Shown here: positions 15,772-23,757 of the stretch, piece after piece
Layout: each line of letters opens with the position of its first letter
Position numbering within the stretch: the first letter of the stretch is position 1
Assembly: GCA_035525055.1 (NCBI GenBank)
Contig: DATLEZ010000022.1
Coordinates: forward strand, 1 to 51,351
Length of the DNA: 51,351 nt
Direction: 5' to 3'
Source of the DNA: DATEEG01 sp035525055
Lineage (GTDB): Bacteria; Actinomycetota; Acidimicrobiia; Spongiisociales; ZC4RG35
Notes under the pieces: model-generated
The model's database searches: none
The model's input: only the letters and a program-made list of their open reading frames with translations
What the model was told of the DNA's origin: nothing
Translations under genes and position numbers: made by a program

Positions 15772-16365
15772 CTACATCTCCATTCGGCCCGTGAGGGCCC
15801 GCCCCAGAGTCAACTCGTCGGCGTAATCGAGGTCACCACCGACCGGAAGGCCCATTGCCAGTCGAGTGATGCGAACACCGGTCGGCTTCAATTCACGCGC
15901 TAGATACATGGCCGTGACGTCGCCTTCGACCGTCGGATTGGTGGCCACGATCAACTCGGTGATTCCCTCGTCGGCGATGCGATCGCCGAGCTCTGAAATT
16001 CGGAGTTGGCCCGGACCGACGCCACCGATCGGCGAGATCGATCCACCGAGAACGTGATATCGGCCTCTGAACTCCTGGGTCCTCTCGATAACCGCGATGT
16101 CCTGGGCTCGCTCGACTACGCAAACGATGGATGCATCTCGTTTCGGGTCGCGGCATATCGAGCACTCCTCGGAACTGGTGACGTTGAAACATCGCTTGCA
16201 GATGCCGAGTTGCTCTCGTAGATCGGTGATCGACTGTGCAAGCCGAAGTGCATCAGCCTCTTCAACCGACAGCAGATGGAACGCCATTCGTTGAGCACTC
16301 TTCTTGCCGATGCCGGGAAGGCGCGCCAGTTCGTCGATGAGACGCTGAAGAGGACCGTCGAACAT
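15772..16365 (-). CDS. recR: Recombination mediator RecR
   Basis: The protein has 197 residues. RecR acts with RecO (and RecF) to load RecA at single-stranded gaps. The N-terminal helix-hairpin-helix reads LARLPGIGKKSAQRMAFHLL, the four-Cys zinc motif is CKRCFNVTSSEECSIC (residues about 56-71), and the Toprim domain holds CVVERAQDIAVIERTQEF. It ends at GRALTGRMEM, the typical C-terminus. The ATG at 16365 is preferred over the TTG one codon upstream. It follows ybaB by 5 bases in the conserved order dnaX-ybaB-recR. Confidence 0.95.
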   Translation of the reverse strand: MFDGPLQRLIDELARLPGIGKKSAQRMAFHLLSVEEADALRLAQSITDLREQLGICKRCFNVTSSEECSICRDPKRDASIVCVVERAQDIAVIERTQEFRGRYHVLGGSISPIGGVGPGQLRISELGDRIADEGITELIVATNPTVEGDVTAMYLARELKPTGVRITRLAMGLPVGGDLDYADELTLGRALTGRMEM

Positions 16366-16370
16366 CAATG

Positions 16371-16694
16371 TCAGCCGAGCAAGCCGCCGAGATCGAGACC
16401 GTCGGTCAGGCCACCCATGGCTTTGCTGGCTTCCGCAGCCGCTGCCTCCAGCGCTTGGTTGACCGCGACCACGATCAAGTCGCCCAGCATCTCGGGGTCG
16501 GTTGGATCAATTACGGCGGAGTCGATTTGGATCGAGTCGATCCTTCCACCCCCGGTGACCACCACCTTGACGGCTCCACCGCCGGAGCGCCCCTCATAGG
16601 TGCGGCTCGCCAGCTCTTCCTGGGCCGCCAGCATCTGCTCCTGCATTTGCTGCGCCTGACGAAGCAACTGGCTCATGTCGGGAGGTGGGTTCAT
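16371..16694 (-). CDS. YbaB/EbfC-family nucleoid-associated protein
   Basis: This 107-residue protein forms a dimeric DNA-binding tweezers fold. An N-terminal coiled helix (MSQLLRQAQQMQEQMLAAQE) is followed by a beta strand region with GGGAVKVVVTGGGRIDSIQI and a C-terminal helix (LIVVAVNQALEAAAAEASKA). The location between dnaX and recR is the classic context in most bacteria. Confidence 0.93.
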   Translation of the reverse strand: MNPPPDMSQLLRQAQQMQEQMLAAQEELASRTYEGRSGGGAVKVVVTGGGRIDSIQIDSAVIDPTDPEMLGDLIVVAVNQALEAAAAEASKAMGGLTDGLDLGGLLG

Positions 16695-16713
16695 GGAGGA
16701 TCAGGAGAGTAGT

Positions 16714-18522
16714 TCAGTCGCGCTCAGCGACGATCTCTTCGACGAACGTCGCCCCGAGTTCCCTTTCGAGAAGCGCGGTGGGGTCGCCGGCGTCGGCGGG
16801 CGCCTCAGAGAGGCGGTCCTTGTCAAGCTCGATTCGAAACAGGGCGTCTTCTCCCGGTGGTGAAATTACGCCGGACTTCCGGAACTCGACGCCGATGGTT
16901 TGACCAAGCAGGTCGGAAGCATGGGTGGCGACGAGGGCCGTGGTCGCAGCGTCGCGCTGGAGCCCTTCGAGATGGAAATCCTGAGCGACGTGGAGGATCA
17001 GAGAATTGCCTTCGATACCGGCCGGGGTGGCTTCGCGGAACAGGGCCCATCGCCGGGCCCCGAGGACCTGACGGAGGCCCCCGAAGAGTGCCGGCCATAT
17101 CTCGTTGAGTCGATCGGCGGAGACCGGGGCCGGGGTTTGAGGTTCGGTCGAGACGCGCGCGGTCGGTGTTGACGGTTCGAGGTTCGAGGCTCGAGGTTCG
17201 GACGAGACGAGCGCGGCCGGTTCAGACGGTTTGCCTGCCGCTGGAGTTCTCGCACCCCCCTCGCTCTCGCTTCGCTCGAGCGGTCCCCCCTCAAGAGGAG
17301 GGACAAGGGCTGGCGTCTGGCGTCTGGCGTCTGGCGTCTTTTCTGGCGTCTGGCCCGGTGCCTGGCCCGGCGCCTGGCCGCGCTCGAGGCGTTCCAACCG
17401 CGCCAACAGGGCATCGGGGTCGGATGCGGTTTCCGGACGGGTCAGTTTGATCATGGCCAGTTCGACCATGAGACGCTCCTCACGCCCTTCCCGGAGCTTG
17501 ACGAGAGCCTCGCCTAGAAGGTCGACGGCACGGAGAACATCGCCCGGGCCGATACGCGAGGAAGCTGTCTTCCACCCCTCGAGGATCTCGGCCGGCTCGT
17601 CGACCACTTCTGCAAGGTTTGGCGAGTAATGGGCCAGGAATACGCCACGGAAGAAACCGATCGCCTCACCGATGAAGCGCCGCAGGTCGATTCCCCGCGA
17701 GGCCATCTCGGCGACCAACTCGAGGGCGGAGCGGGCATCGCCACTGGCGATCGCGTCGGCCAGCCTCGTGTAGACCTCGGAGTCGGCCATACCCAGCGTT
17801 CGATGGACCCCGGTGACGTCGACAGTCCCGGCGCCCAGAGCGGCGACCTGCTCGAGAAGGGAGAGAGCGTCGCGGGCCGACCCACCGGAGTGTCGTGCCA
17901 CGGCAACGAGGGCCTGGGCATCGACCTTGTAGCCCTCGGCATCGGCCAGTCGACCAAGGTGTGCTGCCAGAGCCTCGACCCCGACGGGGTGGAAGTCGAA
18001 CCTCTGCGTCCGACTCCTAATCGTGTCGAGAAGCTTGTAGGGCTCGGTAGTTGCCAGGACAAAGATGACGTGTTCCGGCGGCTCCTCCAGCGTCTTCAGC
18101 AATGCATTGCCAGCGGCCTTCGACAGCATGTGAGCTTCATCAAGGATGTACACACGACGCGAGTTGGCAGACGATGCGACCGTGGTGACGCTTAGCCGCA
18201 TGTCGCGGATGTCCTCGACGGAATTGTGGGAGGCGGCATCCAGTTCCATCACGTCGAGTGAACTTCCCTCGGTGATGGCGACGCACGACTCGCAGAGGTT
18301 GTCAGGGGAGCCATTGGGCGCCCGGTTCTCGCAATTGAGAGCCTTGGCCAGGACTCGGGCGGTGGTGGTCTTGCCGGTGCCGCGTGGCCCGGCGAACAAG
18401 TAAGCGTGGGCAACCCGGCCCTCGGAGACCTCCCGGGCCAGGGTGGAGGTGACGTGGCCCTGTCCAACAATGTCTTCGAAGGACTGAGGCCGGTATTTGC
18501 GATAAAGAGCCTGGTAGGCCAT
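16714..18522 (-). CDS. dnaX: DNA polymerase III subunits gamma/tau
   Basis: The protein has 602 residues from the ATG at 18522 (MAYQALYRKYRPQSFEDIVG), the family start. This is the clamp-loader ATPase: Walker A GPRGTGKTTTARVL (about residues 45-58), a zinc motif starting CENRAPNGSPDNLCESC, Walker B ILDEAHML and the sensor region VLATTEPYKLLDTIRSRTQR. Domain III follows, then a long Pro/Thr/Ser-rich linker (about 395-475) partly made of 7-base DNA repeats, and a C-terminal domain. The longer frame from 18576 is rejected. The region just upstream of the ATG is itself a heptad array (GACGGAA class), so no ordinary ribosome binding site is present. Confidence 0.95.
   Translation of the reverse strand: MAYQALYRKYRPQSFEDIVGQGHVTSTLAREVSEGRVAHAYLFAGPRGTGKTTTARVLAKALNCENRAPNGSPDNLCESCVAITEGSSLDVMELDAASHNSVEDIRDMRLSVTTVASSANSRRVYILDEAHMLSKAAGNALLKTLEEPPEHVIFVLATTEPYKLLDTIRSRTQRFDFHPVGVEALAAHLGRLADAEGYKVDAQALVAVARHSGGSARDALSLLEQVAALGAGTVDVTGVHRTLGMADSEVYTRLADAIASGDARSALELVAEMASRGIDLRRFIGEAIGFFRGVFLAHYSPNLAEVVDEPAEILEGWKTASSRIGPGDVLRAVDLLGEALVKLREGREERLMVELAMIKLTRPETASDPDALLARLERLERGQAPGQAPGQTPEKTPDARRQTPALVPPLEGGPLERSESEGGARTPAAGKPSEPAALVSSEPRASNLEPSTPTARVSTEPQTPAPVSADRLNEIWPALFGGLRQVLGARRWALFREATPAGIEGNSLILHVAQDFHLEGLQRDAATTALVATHASDLLGQTIGVEFRKSGVISPPGEDALFRIELDKDRLSEAPADAGDPTALLERELGATFVEEIVAERD
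17174..17200. repeat. 7-base repeat inside dnaX, GTTCGAG class
   Basis: The plus strand reads GTTCGAG, GTTCGAG, GCTCGAG, GTTCGG, 3.9 units of period 7, within the dnaX linker. On the coding strand it gives part of the ASNLEPS region. Three units equal 21 bases or 7 residues, so length changes by three units keep frame. Confidence 0.8.
17310..17376. repeat. 7-base repeat inside dnaX, CTGGCGT class
   Basis: Four copies of CTGGCGT are followed after TTTT by further CTGGCGT and CTGGCCC-type units. The same unit, as its reverse complement CAGACGC/ACGCCAG, forms the array at 39046-39090. In DnaX it encodes TPDARRQTP-type sequence. Confidence 0.85.
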
Positions 18523-18637
18523 CAGACGGAAGACGGAAGACGGAAGAAGACGACATTGACCCCAAGGGTACGACATGCGAGGGACATGGAGTAGGGACGC
18601 CTTTGGCTTCCGACTTCCGCCTTTCCGACTTCCGCCT
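18523..18637. repeat. Two 7-base repeat arms between dnaX and an ABC transporter, GACGGAA/CTTCCGA class
   Basis: The left arm (18523-18550) reads CAGACGGAAGACGGAAGACG and on, unit GACGGAA. The right arm (about 18605-18637) reads CTTCCGA, CTTCCGC, CTTTCCGA, CTTCCGC. The arms are inverted around about 55 bases that include no gene. The left arm abuts the dnaX start codon and the right arm lies ~50 bases before the exporter start, so the region must also hold divergent promoters. Confidence 0.75.
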
Positions 18638-18685
18638 GGGTTTACCTAGGGTTCACTCTTTGGTCCGTTCCGCCGATACACACCA

Positions 18686-19534
18686 GTGAGCCTGATGACT
18701 GCTTCGTCCGACGACGCCCAAATCGCCATCGATGCCGAACCCAAGGCGGAGGGCGTTCCCCAGGCACCCCCGGCAGTCTGGGCTAAGGGCCTGGTACGGC
18801 GGTTTGGCAAAGAAACCGCAGTTGACGGGATCGACCTGGCCATCTTGCCAGGTGAGTTTTACGGGCTGCTCGGGCAGAACGGGGCGGGCAAGACCACCAC
18901 GATCAAGATGATCGTCGGCCTCCTCCGACCCAACGAAGGAACCGCTGGGATCGGCGAATTCGAGACCTGGAAACAGCCCCTGGAAGTGAAAAAGAGGATC
19001 GGTGTGCTCCCCGAGGAGTTCAATCTCTACGAGCGCCTGACCGGTTCCGAATTGCTCGATTTCACGTCGGCGATGCACGGCCTTGATCGGGAGGATGCGG
19101 TGGCCCGACGGGTCGAACTGCTCGAGTTGCTCGATCTTTCCGAAGCGGCCGGGAAACTGGTCGGTGACTATTCGAGAGGGATGCGCAAGAAGGTGGCCCT
19201 GGCCGCGGCCATCATCCACAGGCCCCCGGTTCTGTTCTTGGACGAGCCGTTCGAAGGGGTCGATCCGGTCTCTGCTCGATTGATCCAGGATCTCCTTCGT
19301 CGCTACACGGCGCAGGGGGCAACCATCGTCTTCTCATCGCATGAGATGTATCTGGTTGAGCGGCTGTGCACCAGGATTGGAATCATGCAGCGGGGCGCCC
19401 TGGTCGTCGAGGAAACACCGCAAGGATTGTGTGAGCGCCTCGGGGTCGACACTGTCGAGGACGCATTCATCCTCGCAGTCGGCGGCGGCACCAGCACAGA
19501 AGGACTTGCGTGGTTGCAGAACTCGCCCGACTGA
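18686..19534 (+). CDS. ABC-2 type exporter, ATP-binding protein
   Basis: This 282-residue ATPase of an export ABC system has Walker A LLGQNGAGKTTTIKMIVGLL, Q-loop ...GVLPEEFNLYERLTG, signature YSRGMRKKVALAAA, Walker B VLFLDEPFEGVDPVS and the switch His in FSSHEMYLVERL. The N-terminal 30 residues are a variable acidic lead. Start is GTG at 18686, or ATG at 18695. Its end overlaps the permease start by 25 bases, so the two form one operon. The substrate is unknown; relatives export lipids, drugs or peptides. Confidence 0.9.
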   Translation: MSLMTASSDDAQIAIDAEPKAEGVPQAPPAVWAKGLVRRFGKETAVDGIDLAILPGEFYGLLGQNGAGKTTTIKMIVGLLRPNEGTAGIGEFETWKQPLEVKKRIGVLPEEFNLYERLTGSELLDFTSAMHGLDREDAVARRVELLELLDLSEAAGKLVGDYSRGMRKKVALAAAIIHRPPVLFLDEPFEGVDPVSARLIQDLLRRYTAQGATIVFSSHEMYLVERLCTRIGIMQRGALVVEETPQGLCERLGVDTVEDAFILAVGGGTSTEGLAWLQNSPD

Positions 19535-21111
19535 AGTTTCTCCTTACCTGGAATGGCCTAAAAAAGGATTGGCAGCGCCGGATCGGCCTCCCTGCCGTAG
19601 TCACGGCGATGGGGTGGATCTCCTGGAGACTCGCCACCGGATTCATCAGCCAGCACGGCCTCCTCTCTCCCCAGCAGTCCGGCGAGTTCTCGATGTGGGT
19701 CGCGCTCGGCTTCTTCTTCGGTTGGGTGGCGCTCCCGGTTGTGATATTCCCCCTCGATGAGACCCTCGACCCGGCTCAGTTGGCTGTGTTCCCCATCCCC
19801 CGGCCGCGCCTCCTGTTGGGGTTGGCGATCGCCTCATTGATCGGTCCGTCGGTAGTGGTGCCGACAGTCCTTGTTGGATCCAACGTTTGGCTCCAAGACG
19901 GGTGGGCCCGGGTCATCGCACTGGTGGCGGGAGTGGTCTTCATCGCCCAGATGGCGGTGGCCTCCCACCTCTTCACGGGAATCATCTCCGCCATGCTCCG
20001 CAGCCGGAGGGGCCGTGATCTGGCAGTCCTGGTTGTGGTCGGAATCGGCCTGTTCACCTTCGGCGGATACCAACTCGTCAGCGGAGAGGTCGATCGAATC
20101 GGAGTATCGGGCGCATTGGCGACCTACCAGATCACCGATTGGGCGGCGCTCCTCCCTCCAGTGGCGGCGCAGAGGGCAGTGGTTGAAGCACAAGCCGGCA
20201 ACTGGGGAGCTTCGTTGGCCATGCTTGCGGCTGCGGGCGCCTGGCTCGTGATCATGGGCAATGCCTGGGGAAGACTGTTGACGTGGATGCTGGTCACTCC
20301 CGACCACTCCCCACGGCCGGACCGCGCACGACACCGCCGAGGAATGGCCGAGCGGGGTCTATGGGGACCTCGCTGGGTGCTTGCTCGCAAGGAGTTGAAG
20401 TTCTACATCCGGGATCCGAGGCAGCGACTCGTCTGGACAGGGACGGTGATATTCGTCGGCCTGGCAGTGGCTGTGCTCGTCGTTGGCACGGAGTCAATGG
20501 CCCAGTTCCGGAATTCGAGCTGGCTCCCGCTGCTGGCCCCGACCATGGTCCTGTTCGTGGGGCTCCCGATCGCGCTCAACCAGTTCGGTTGGGAACGTAA
20601 CGCCGCCAGCTACCTGTTCGCCCTGCCGATCAAACCCCGCCACCTCCTGCATGGCAAGAACATGGCGATCGTCCTGGGGCTAAGCATCGAAACCGCGTTT
20701 CTCTCCATCCTGCTCGCCACTTTCAGCAACAGCTGGGATGTACTGAGGCTGGTCCCGGGGCTGGCAATTGCGGCCATCGGCAGTCAACTCGCCGTAGGCA
20801 ACCTGGTTTCGGTCCTCAGCCCGCTGCGTCTACCGCGAGAGGGCACCGACGTATTTGCCCAGGCTTCGGAACAAGGTTGTCTCGCCCTGGTGGCCCAGAT
20901 GATCTCGTTCATGCTGATCGGATTGCTGATGGTTCCGCCCTCTGTTGCGGTCGTCCTCACCGTCAGCTTCGGACAGGTTTTGTCGCCGCTCGTCACGACG
21001 TTGTTCGCAGCGGCCTGGGGTGCCATGTTGTACATCGGGTCCTTGTTCCTCGCCGGCTGGCTCCTGGGGCGAAGAGCCCCCGAAATTGTGAACTGGGTGC
21101 AGACCCACTAG
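19510..21111 (+). CDS. ABC-2 type exporter, membrane protein
   Basis: This 533-residue protein has about 10-12 hydrophobic segments in two halves, joined by a cytoplasmic stretch near residues 255-300 (PDHSPRPDRARHRRGMAERG). It starts with GTG inside the end of the ATPase gene. The second half contains LNQFGWERNAASYLFALPIK, a pattern seen in long ABC-2 family permeases where an ER/WER helix contacts the ATPase. Substrate is unknown. The stop codon lies within the stem of a strong hairpin. Confidence 0.85.
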   Translation: MVAELARLKFLLTWNGLKKDWQRRIGLPAVVTAMGWISWRLATGFISQHGLLSPQQSGEFSMWVALGFFFGWVALPVVIFPLDETLDPAQLAVFPIPRPRLLLGLAIASLIGPSVVVPTVLVGSNVWLQDGWARVIALVAGVVFIAQMAVASHLFTGIISAMLRSRRGRDLAVLVVVGIGLFTFGGYQLVSGEVDRIGVSGALATYQITDWAALLPPVAAQRAVVEAQAGNWGASLAMLAAAGAWLVIMGNAWGRLLTWMLVTPDHSPRPDRARHRRGMAERGLWGPRWVLARKELKFYIRDPRQRLVWTGTVIFVGLAVAVLVVGTESMAQFRNSSWLPLLAPTMVLFVGLPIALNQFGWERNAASYLFALPIKPRHLLHGKNMAIVLGLSIETAFLSILLATFSNSWDVLRLVPGLAIAAIGSQLAVGNLVSVLSPLRLPREGTDVFAQASEQGCLALVAQMISFMLIGLLMVPPSVAVVLTVSFGQVLSPLVTTLFAAAWGAMLYIGSLFLAGWLLGRRAPEIVNWVQTH

Positions 21112-21134
21112 CCCGGCTTCACCGGGCTAGTGGG
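21104..21134. terminator. Hairpin overlapping the exporter stop codon
   Basis: CCCACTAGCCCGG and its reverse complement form a perfect 13-bp stem with a CTTCA loop. The TAG stop of the permease is inside the left arm. No T-tract follows; it leads directly into a heptad repeat array. Confidence 0.7.
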
Positions 21135-21190
21135 CGTGGTACGTCATACGTTCTACGTCCGATCCAAAACACGTACCACGTACCACGCAT
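21135..21190. repeat. Inverted pair of 7-base repeats, ACGTACC class
   Basis: The left arm reads GGTACGT, CATACGT, TCTACGT. The right arm reads ACACGTA, CCACGTA, CCACGCA. Arms are reverse complementary around about 10 bases. The unit is related to the CGTAGAA/CGTAAAA array at 5386-5459. The next gene starts 11 bases later. Confidence 0.8.
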
Positions 21191-21201
21191 AACCTTCCTC
21201 A

Positions 21202-21759
21202 ATGCGATTGGGTATCGACCTCGATGGGGTTGTCGCTGATTTCAACGCCGGGTGGATTCGGCGGTACAACCTCGAATACGGTTCCGAACTGCCGACAGAC
21301 GCGGTCAAGGCCTGGGATGCAATTCCCAGCCTCACCCATTTCGAAGACATGAGTGAATTCTGGACGTGGGCCCGGGACCACGACGGACACACCCTGTTCA
21401 GGCACCTCGACACCTATCCGGGGGCTGTCGATGCCCTCCGGCAACTGAGCAAGTGGCACGAGATCGTCATCATCACCACGAAACCGGCATGGGCCATCCA
21501 CGACACGTTCGCCTGGATTGCCCAGCACCGAATACCAACCTCCGAAGTTCACATCAAGGATGCCAAGTGGAAAGTGGAGTGCGACTTCTACCTCGACGAC
21601 GGTCCCCATGTGATCGACTCGCTCGTTAAGCACAGACCACAGGCAACGGTTTGTCGATTCGTCCGACCCTGGAACCATCCGGTTGCCGGGGTCGTGGATG
21701 TCTTCGACTGGGAACAGTTCGTCAACGAGGTCGACAGCGGCCCCCAGCAGCCAAAGTAG
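21202..21759 (+). CDS. 5'(3')-deoxyribonucleotidase-like HAD phosphatase
   Basis: This 185-residue protein is of the NT5C-type HAD family. MRLGIDLDGVVADFNAGWIR opens with the nucleophile motif DLDGV. VIITTKPAWAIHDT is the Thr motif, a Lys follows in HIKDAKWKVE, and FYLDDGPHVI holds the acidic motif. Members dephosphorylate deoxyribonucleotides and related monophosphates. The region just before the ATG is a heptad array. The downstream phnD is 71 bases away with its own ribosome binding site. Confidence 0.8.
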   Translation: MRLGIDLDGVVADFNAGWIRRYNLEYGSELPTDAVKAWDAIPSLTHFEDMSEFWTWARDHDGHTLFRHLDTYPGAVDALRQLSKWHEIVIITTKPAWAIHDTFAWIAQHRIPTSEVHIKDAKWKVECDFYLDDGPHVIDSLVKHRPQATVCRFVRPWNHPVAGVVDVFDWEQFVNEVDSGPQQPK

Positions 21760-21774
21760 GGGTATCGTGAGCTT

Positions 21775-21795
21775 GTGGGCGGGGGCATCGCCCAC
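21775..21795 (+). promoter_or_regulatory. Small hairpin in the phnD leader
   Basis: GTGGGCG and CGCCCAC pair around a 7-base loop, about 30 bases upstream of the phnD ribosome binding site AAAGGAG (near 21818). It may end upstream transcription or affect the leader. The role is not known. Confidence 0.4.
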
Positions 21796-21830
21796 TTCCC
21801 AGCAGATCAAGAACATCAAAGGAGAACCCG

Positions 21831-22919
21831 ATGAAACGCAGTTGGACGATTCTGTTGCTTTTAGCGATGGTGTTGGCAGCGTGTGGGGGGTCTGGGTCCG
21901 AGACCACGGCGGCCACCACCGCGACTACAGGAGCCACTACCACCACCGCGGCGGAAACCACGACCACCGAGGCAATGGAGCCCGAACTCGGCACGGCCGA
22001 GAACCCGATCCAGGTGCTTTTTGTGCCATCGGTCGAGGCTGAGGTCATCGTCTCGGGCGGTGAGGTCATGAAGGCCGCACTAGAAGAGGCCACCGGTCTC
22101 GTCTTCGAGGTCTCGGTACCGACCTCCTATGCCGCGACCATCGAGGAGATGTGCGCGGCCCCCGACCGGACCATGGGCTTCATCCCCGGTCTTGGTTACG
22201 TGCTAGCCGCCAACCTGTGCGGTGTCGACGTCGGCTTTAAGGCGGTTCGTTTCGGTTTCGACGTCTACTGGGCCCAGTTCCTCGTGCAGCGCGACTCCGA
22301 AATCGATTCGCTCGATGACCTGGCTGGTCTCAGCTGGGCCTATCCGGATCCGGGATCGACCTCTGGCTACATGGTCCCGCTGCTCGAACTGCAGGACGCC
22401 GGAGTCGAGGCCGGAGCTACCGTCGAGGCGGGAGGTCATCCTCAGGCTGCTTTGGCGGTTTACCGGGGTGATGCTGACTTCGCGACCACGTTCTACAGCC
22501 CGCCGCTGCTGCCGGAAGGCAATTGGTCCGAAGGCGACGAGCCCGACATTCCCGCGGATCTCGTGTCGGAGTGCGCAGTGACCGCGGAGGATCAGCTTTG
22601 GTGTGGTGACTACCGGGTGCTCGACGCCCGTGCCTCCGCCCGAGCCGAGGCTCCCGACATCATCCAACGGGTGCGGATTCTGTCAATCACACAGGGGATC
22701 CCCAACGACACCCTGTCCTTCGGTCCCGACTTCCCGGCCGACATTCGGGCCCAGATCGAGGATGCCCTGGTCGCCTTCGCCGAGACGCCCGAGTGGGAGG
22801 AATCGATCGGCAACCAGGACTTCTATGGCTGGACCGGGATCAGTCCGGCTGACGACGCCGAGTATGACGGTCTGCGAACGATCGTCGACTTGGTCGGCAT
22901 CAGCCTCGACAACATCTAG
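21831..22919 (+). CDS. phnD: Phosphonate-type ABC transporter substrate-binding lipoprotein
   Basis: This 362-residue protein has a lipoprotein signal MKRSWTILLLLAMVLAAC with lipobox LAAC (Cys at 18). A Thr-rich tether (about 22-48) follows and then a PhnD-like binding domain: IQVLFVPSVEAEVIVSGGEV, the Tyr in VPTSYAATIEEM, and the SWAYPDPGSTSGYMVPLLEL loop with the Ser/Thr residues that hold phosphonate or phosphate oxygens. It captures phosphonate, phosphite or a related ligand outside the membrane. RBS AAAGGAG is well placed. It is followed by phnC and phnE after a heptad repeat. No C-P lyase genes are present, so the ligand remains open. Confidence 0.88.
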   Translation: MKRSWTILLLLAMVLAACGGSGSETTAATTATTGATTTTAAETTTTEAMEPELGTAENPIQVLFVPSVEAEVIVSGGEVMKAALEEATGLVFEVSVPTSYAATIEEMCAAPDRTMGFIPGLGYVLAANLCGVDVGFKAVRFGFDVYWAQFLVQRDSEIDSLDDLAGLSWAYPDPGSTSGYMVPLLELQDAGVEAGATVEAGGHPQAALAVYRGDADFATTFYSPPLLPEGNWSEGDEPDIPADLVSECAVTAEDQLWCGDYRVLDARASARAEAPDIIQRVRILSITQGIPNDTLSFGPDFPADIRAQIEDALVAFAETPEWEESIGNQDFYGWTGISPADDAEYDGLRTIVDLVGISLDNI

Positions 22920-22924
22920 GAAAG

Positions 22925-22979
22925 CTCAAGCTGCAAGCCTCAAGTCTCAAGCCCGAATGCTCGAGACTTGAGGCTTGCG
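22925..22979. repeat. Inverted pair of 7-base repeats between phnD and phnC, CAAGTCT class
   Basis: The left arm reads CTCAAGCTGCAAGCC, TCAAGTC, TCAAGCC. The right arm reads CGAGACT, TGAGGCT, TGCG. The two fold into a long imperfect stem around a GAATG loop. It sits inside the phnDCE operon and could dampen readthrough or stabilise phnD mRNA. Its units match those at 11969, 31443 and 49245. Confidence 0.8.
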
Positions 22980-23004
22980 CCTGAACTGATCGCTCGTTTG
23001 ACCA

Positions 23005-23757
23005 ATGCTCCGGGTTGAAAATCTCACCAAGGTCTACGACGACGGGACCGTCGCTCTCAGAGACGTGTCCTTCGAGGTTCCCGATGGGCAGTTCCTCGCC
23101 ATCATTGGCCTGTCCGGATCGGGCAAATCAACTCTGCTGCGGTGTATCAATCGCCTGGTGGAACCCACCTCCGGACGCGTCCTCTGGAATGGGGAGGATG
23201 TGACCGCTGCCACCCAGGAGGACCTGCGCTTGATTCGGCGTCGGATCGGCATGGTCTTTCAACACTTCAATCTCGTTCACCGCTCGAAGGTGATCACCAA
23301 TGTCCTGGCGGGAAGGCTCGGCTACGTCAATCCTGCGTTGGCGATCGTGAATCGATTTCCCCGCGCCGACGTGGCCAAGGCCATGGCACAGCTTGAACGA
23401 GTCGGTCTCAGCGAGAAGGCTCGAGCCAGGGCTGACGAGCTGTCGGGGGGACAACAACAGCGGGTCGGGATCGCCCGAGCGATGATGCAGGACCCGCAGA
23501 TGATCCTGGCCGACGAACCTGTTGCCAGCCTCGACCCCGTTCTGGCCCACTCGATCATGCAGTACCTCGAGCTGATCAACGACGAGGACGACGTGACCGT
23601 TCTCTGCAGCCTTCACTTTCTCGATCTCGTTCACAAGTACGCCGATCGTGCCATCGCCCTGAATCAGGGCGAGCTCGTGTTCGACGGAGCTCCGCAGGCA
23701 ATCGACGACGCTCGGTTCAAAGACATCTACGGGCAGGAGGCAGAACGGGTTGGCTGA
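23005..23757 (+). CDS. phnC: Phosphonate ABC transporter ATP-binding protein
   Basis: This 250-residue ATPase has Walker A GLSGSGKSTLLRCI, the PhnC-typical MVFQHFNLVHRSKVITNVLA Q-loop region, signature DELSGGQQQRVGIARAMMQD and Walker B MILADEPVASLDPVLA. The segment RLGYVNPALAIVNRFPRADV is a shortened form of the PhnC insertion after the Q-loop. It powers import by PhnE. Its end overlaps the phnE start by 8 bases. Confidence 0.93.
   Translation: MLRVENLTKVYDDGTVALRDVSFEVPDGQFLAIIGLSGSGKSTLLRCINRLVEPTSGRVLWNGEDVTAATQEDLRLIRRRIGMVFQHFNLVHRSKVITNVLAGRLGYVNPALAIVNRFPRADVAKAMAQLERVGLSEKARARADELSGGQQQRVGIARAMMQDPQMILADEPVASLDPVLAHSIMQYLELINDEDDVTVLCSLHFLDLVHKYADRAIALNQGELVFDGAPQAIDDARFKDIYGQEAERVG

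Noticed and set aside
22920..23004. Rho-independent terminator between phnD and phnC
   Set aside because: The stem is made of heptad repeats and lacks a T-tract; phnC has no other clear promoter, so full termination is unlikely.
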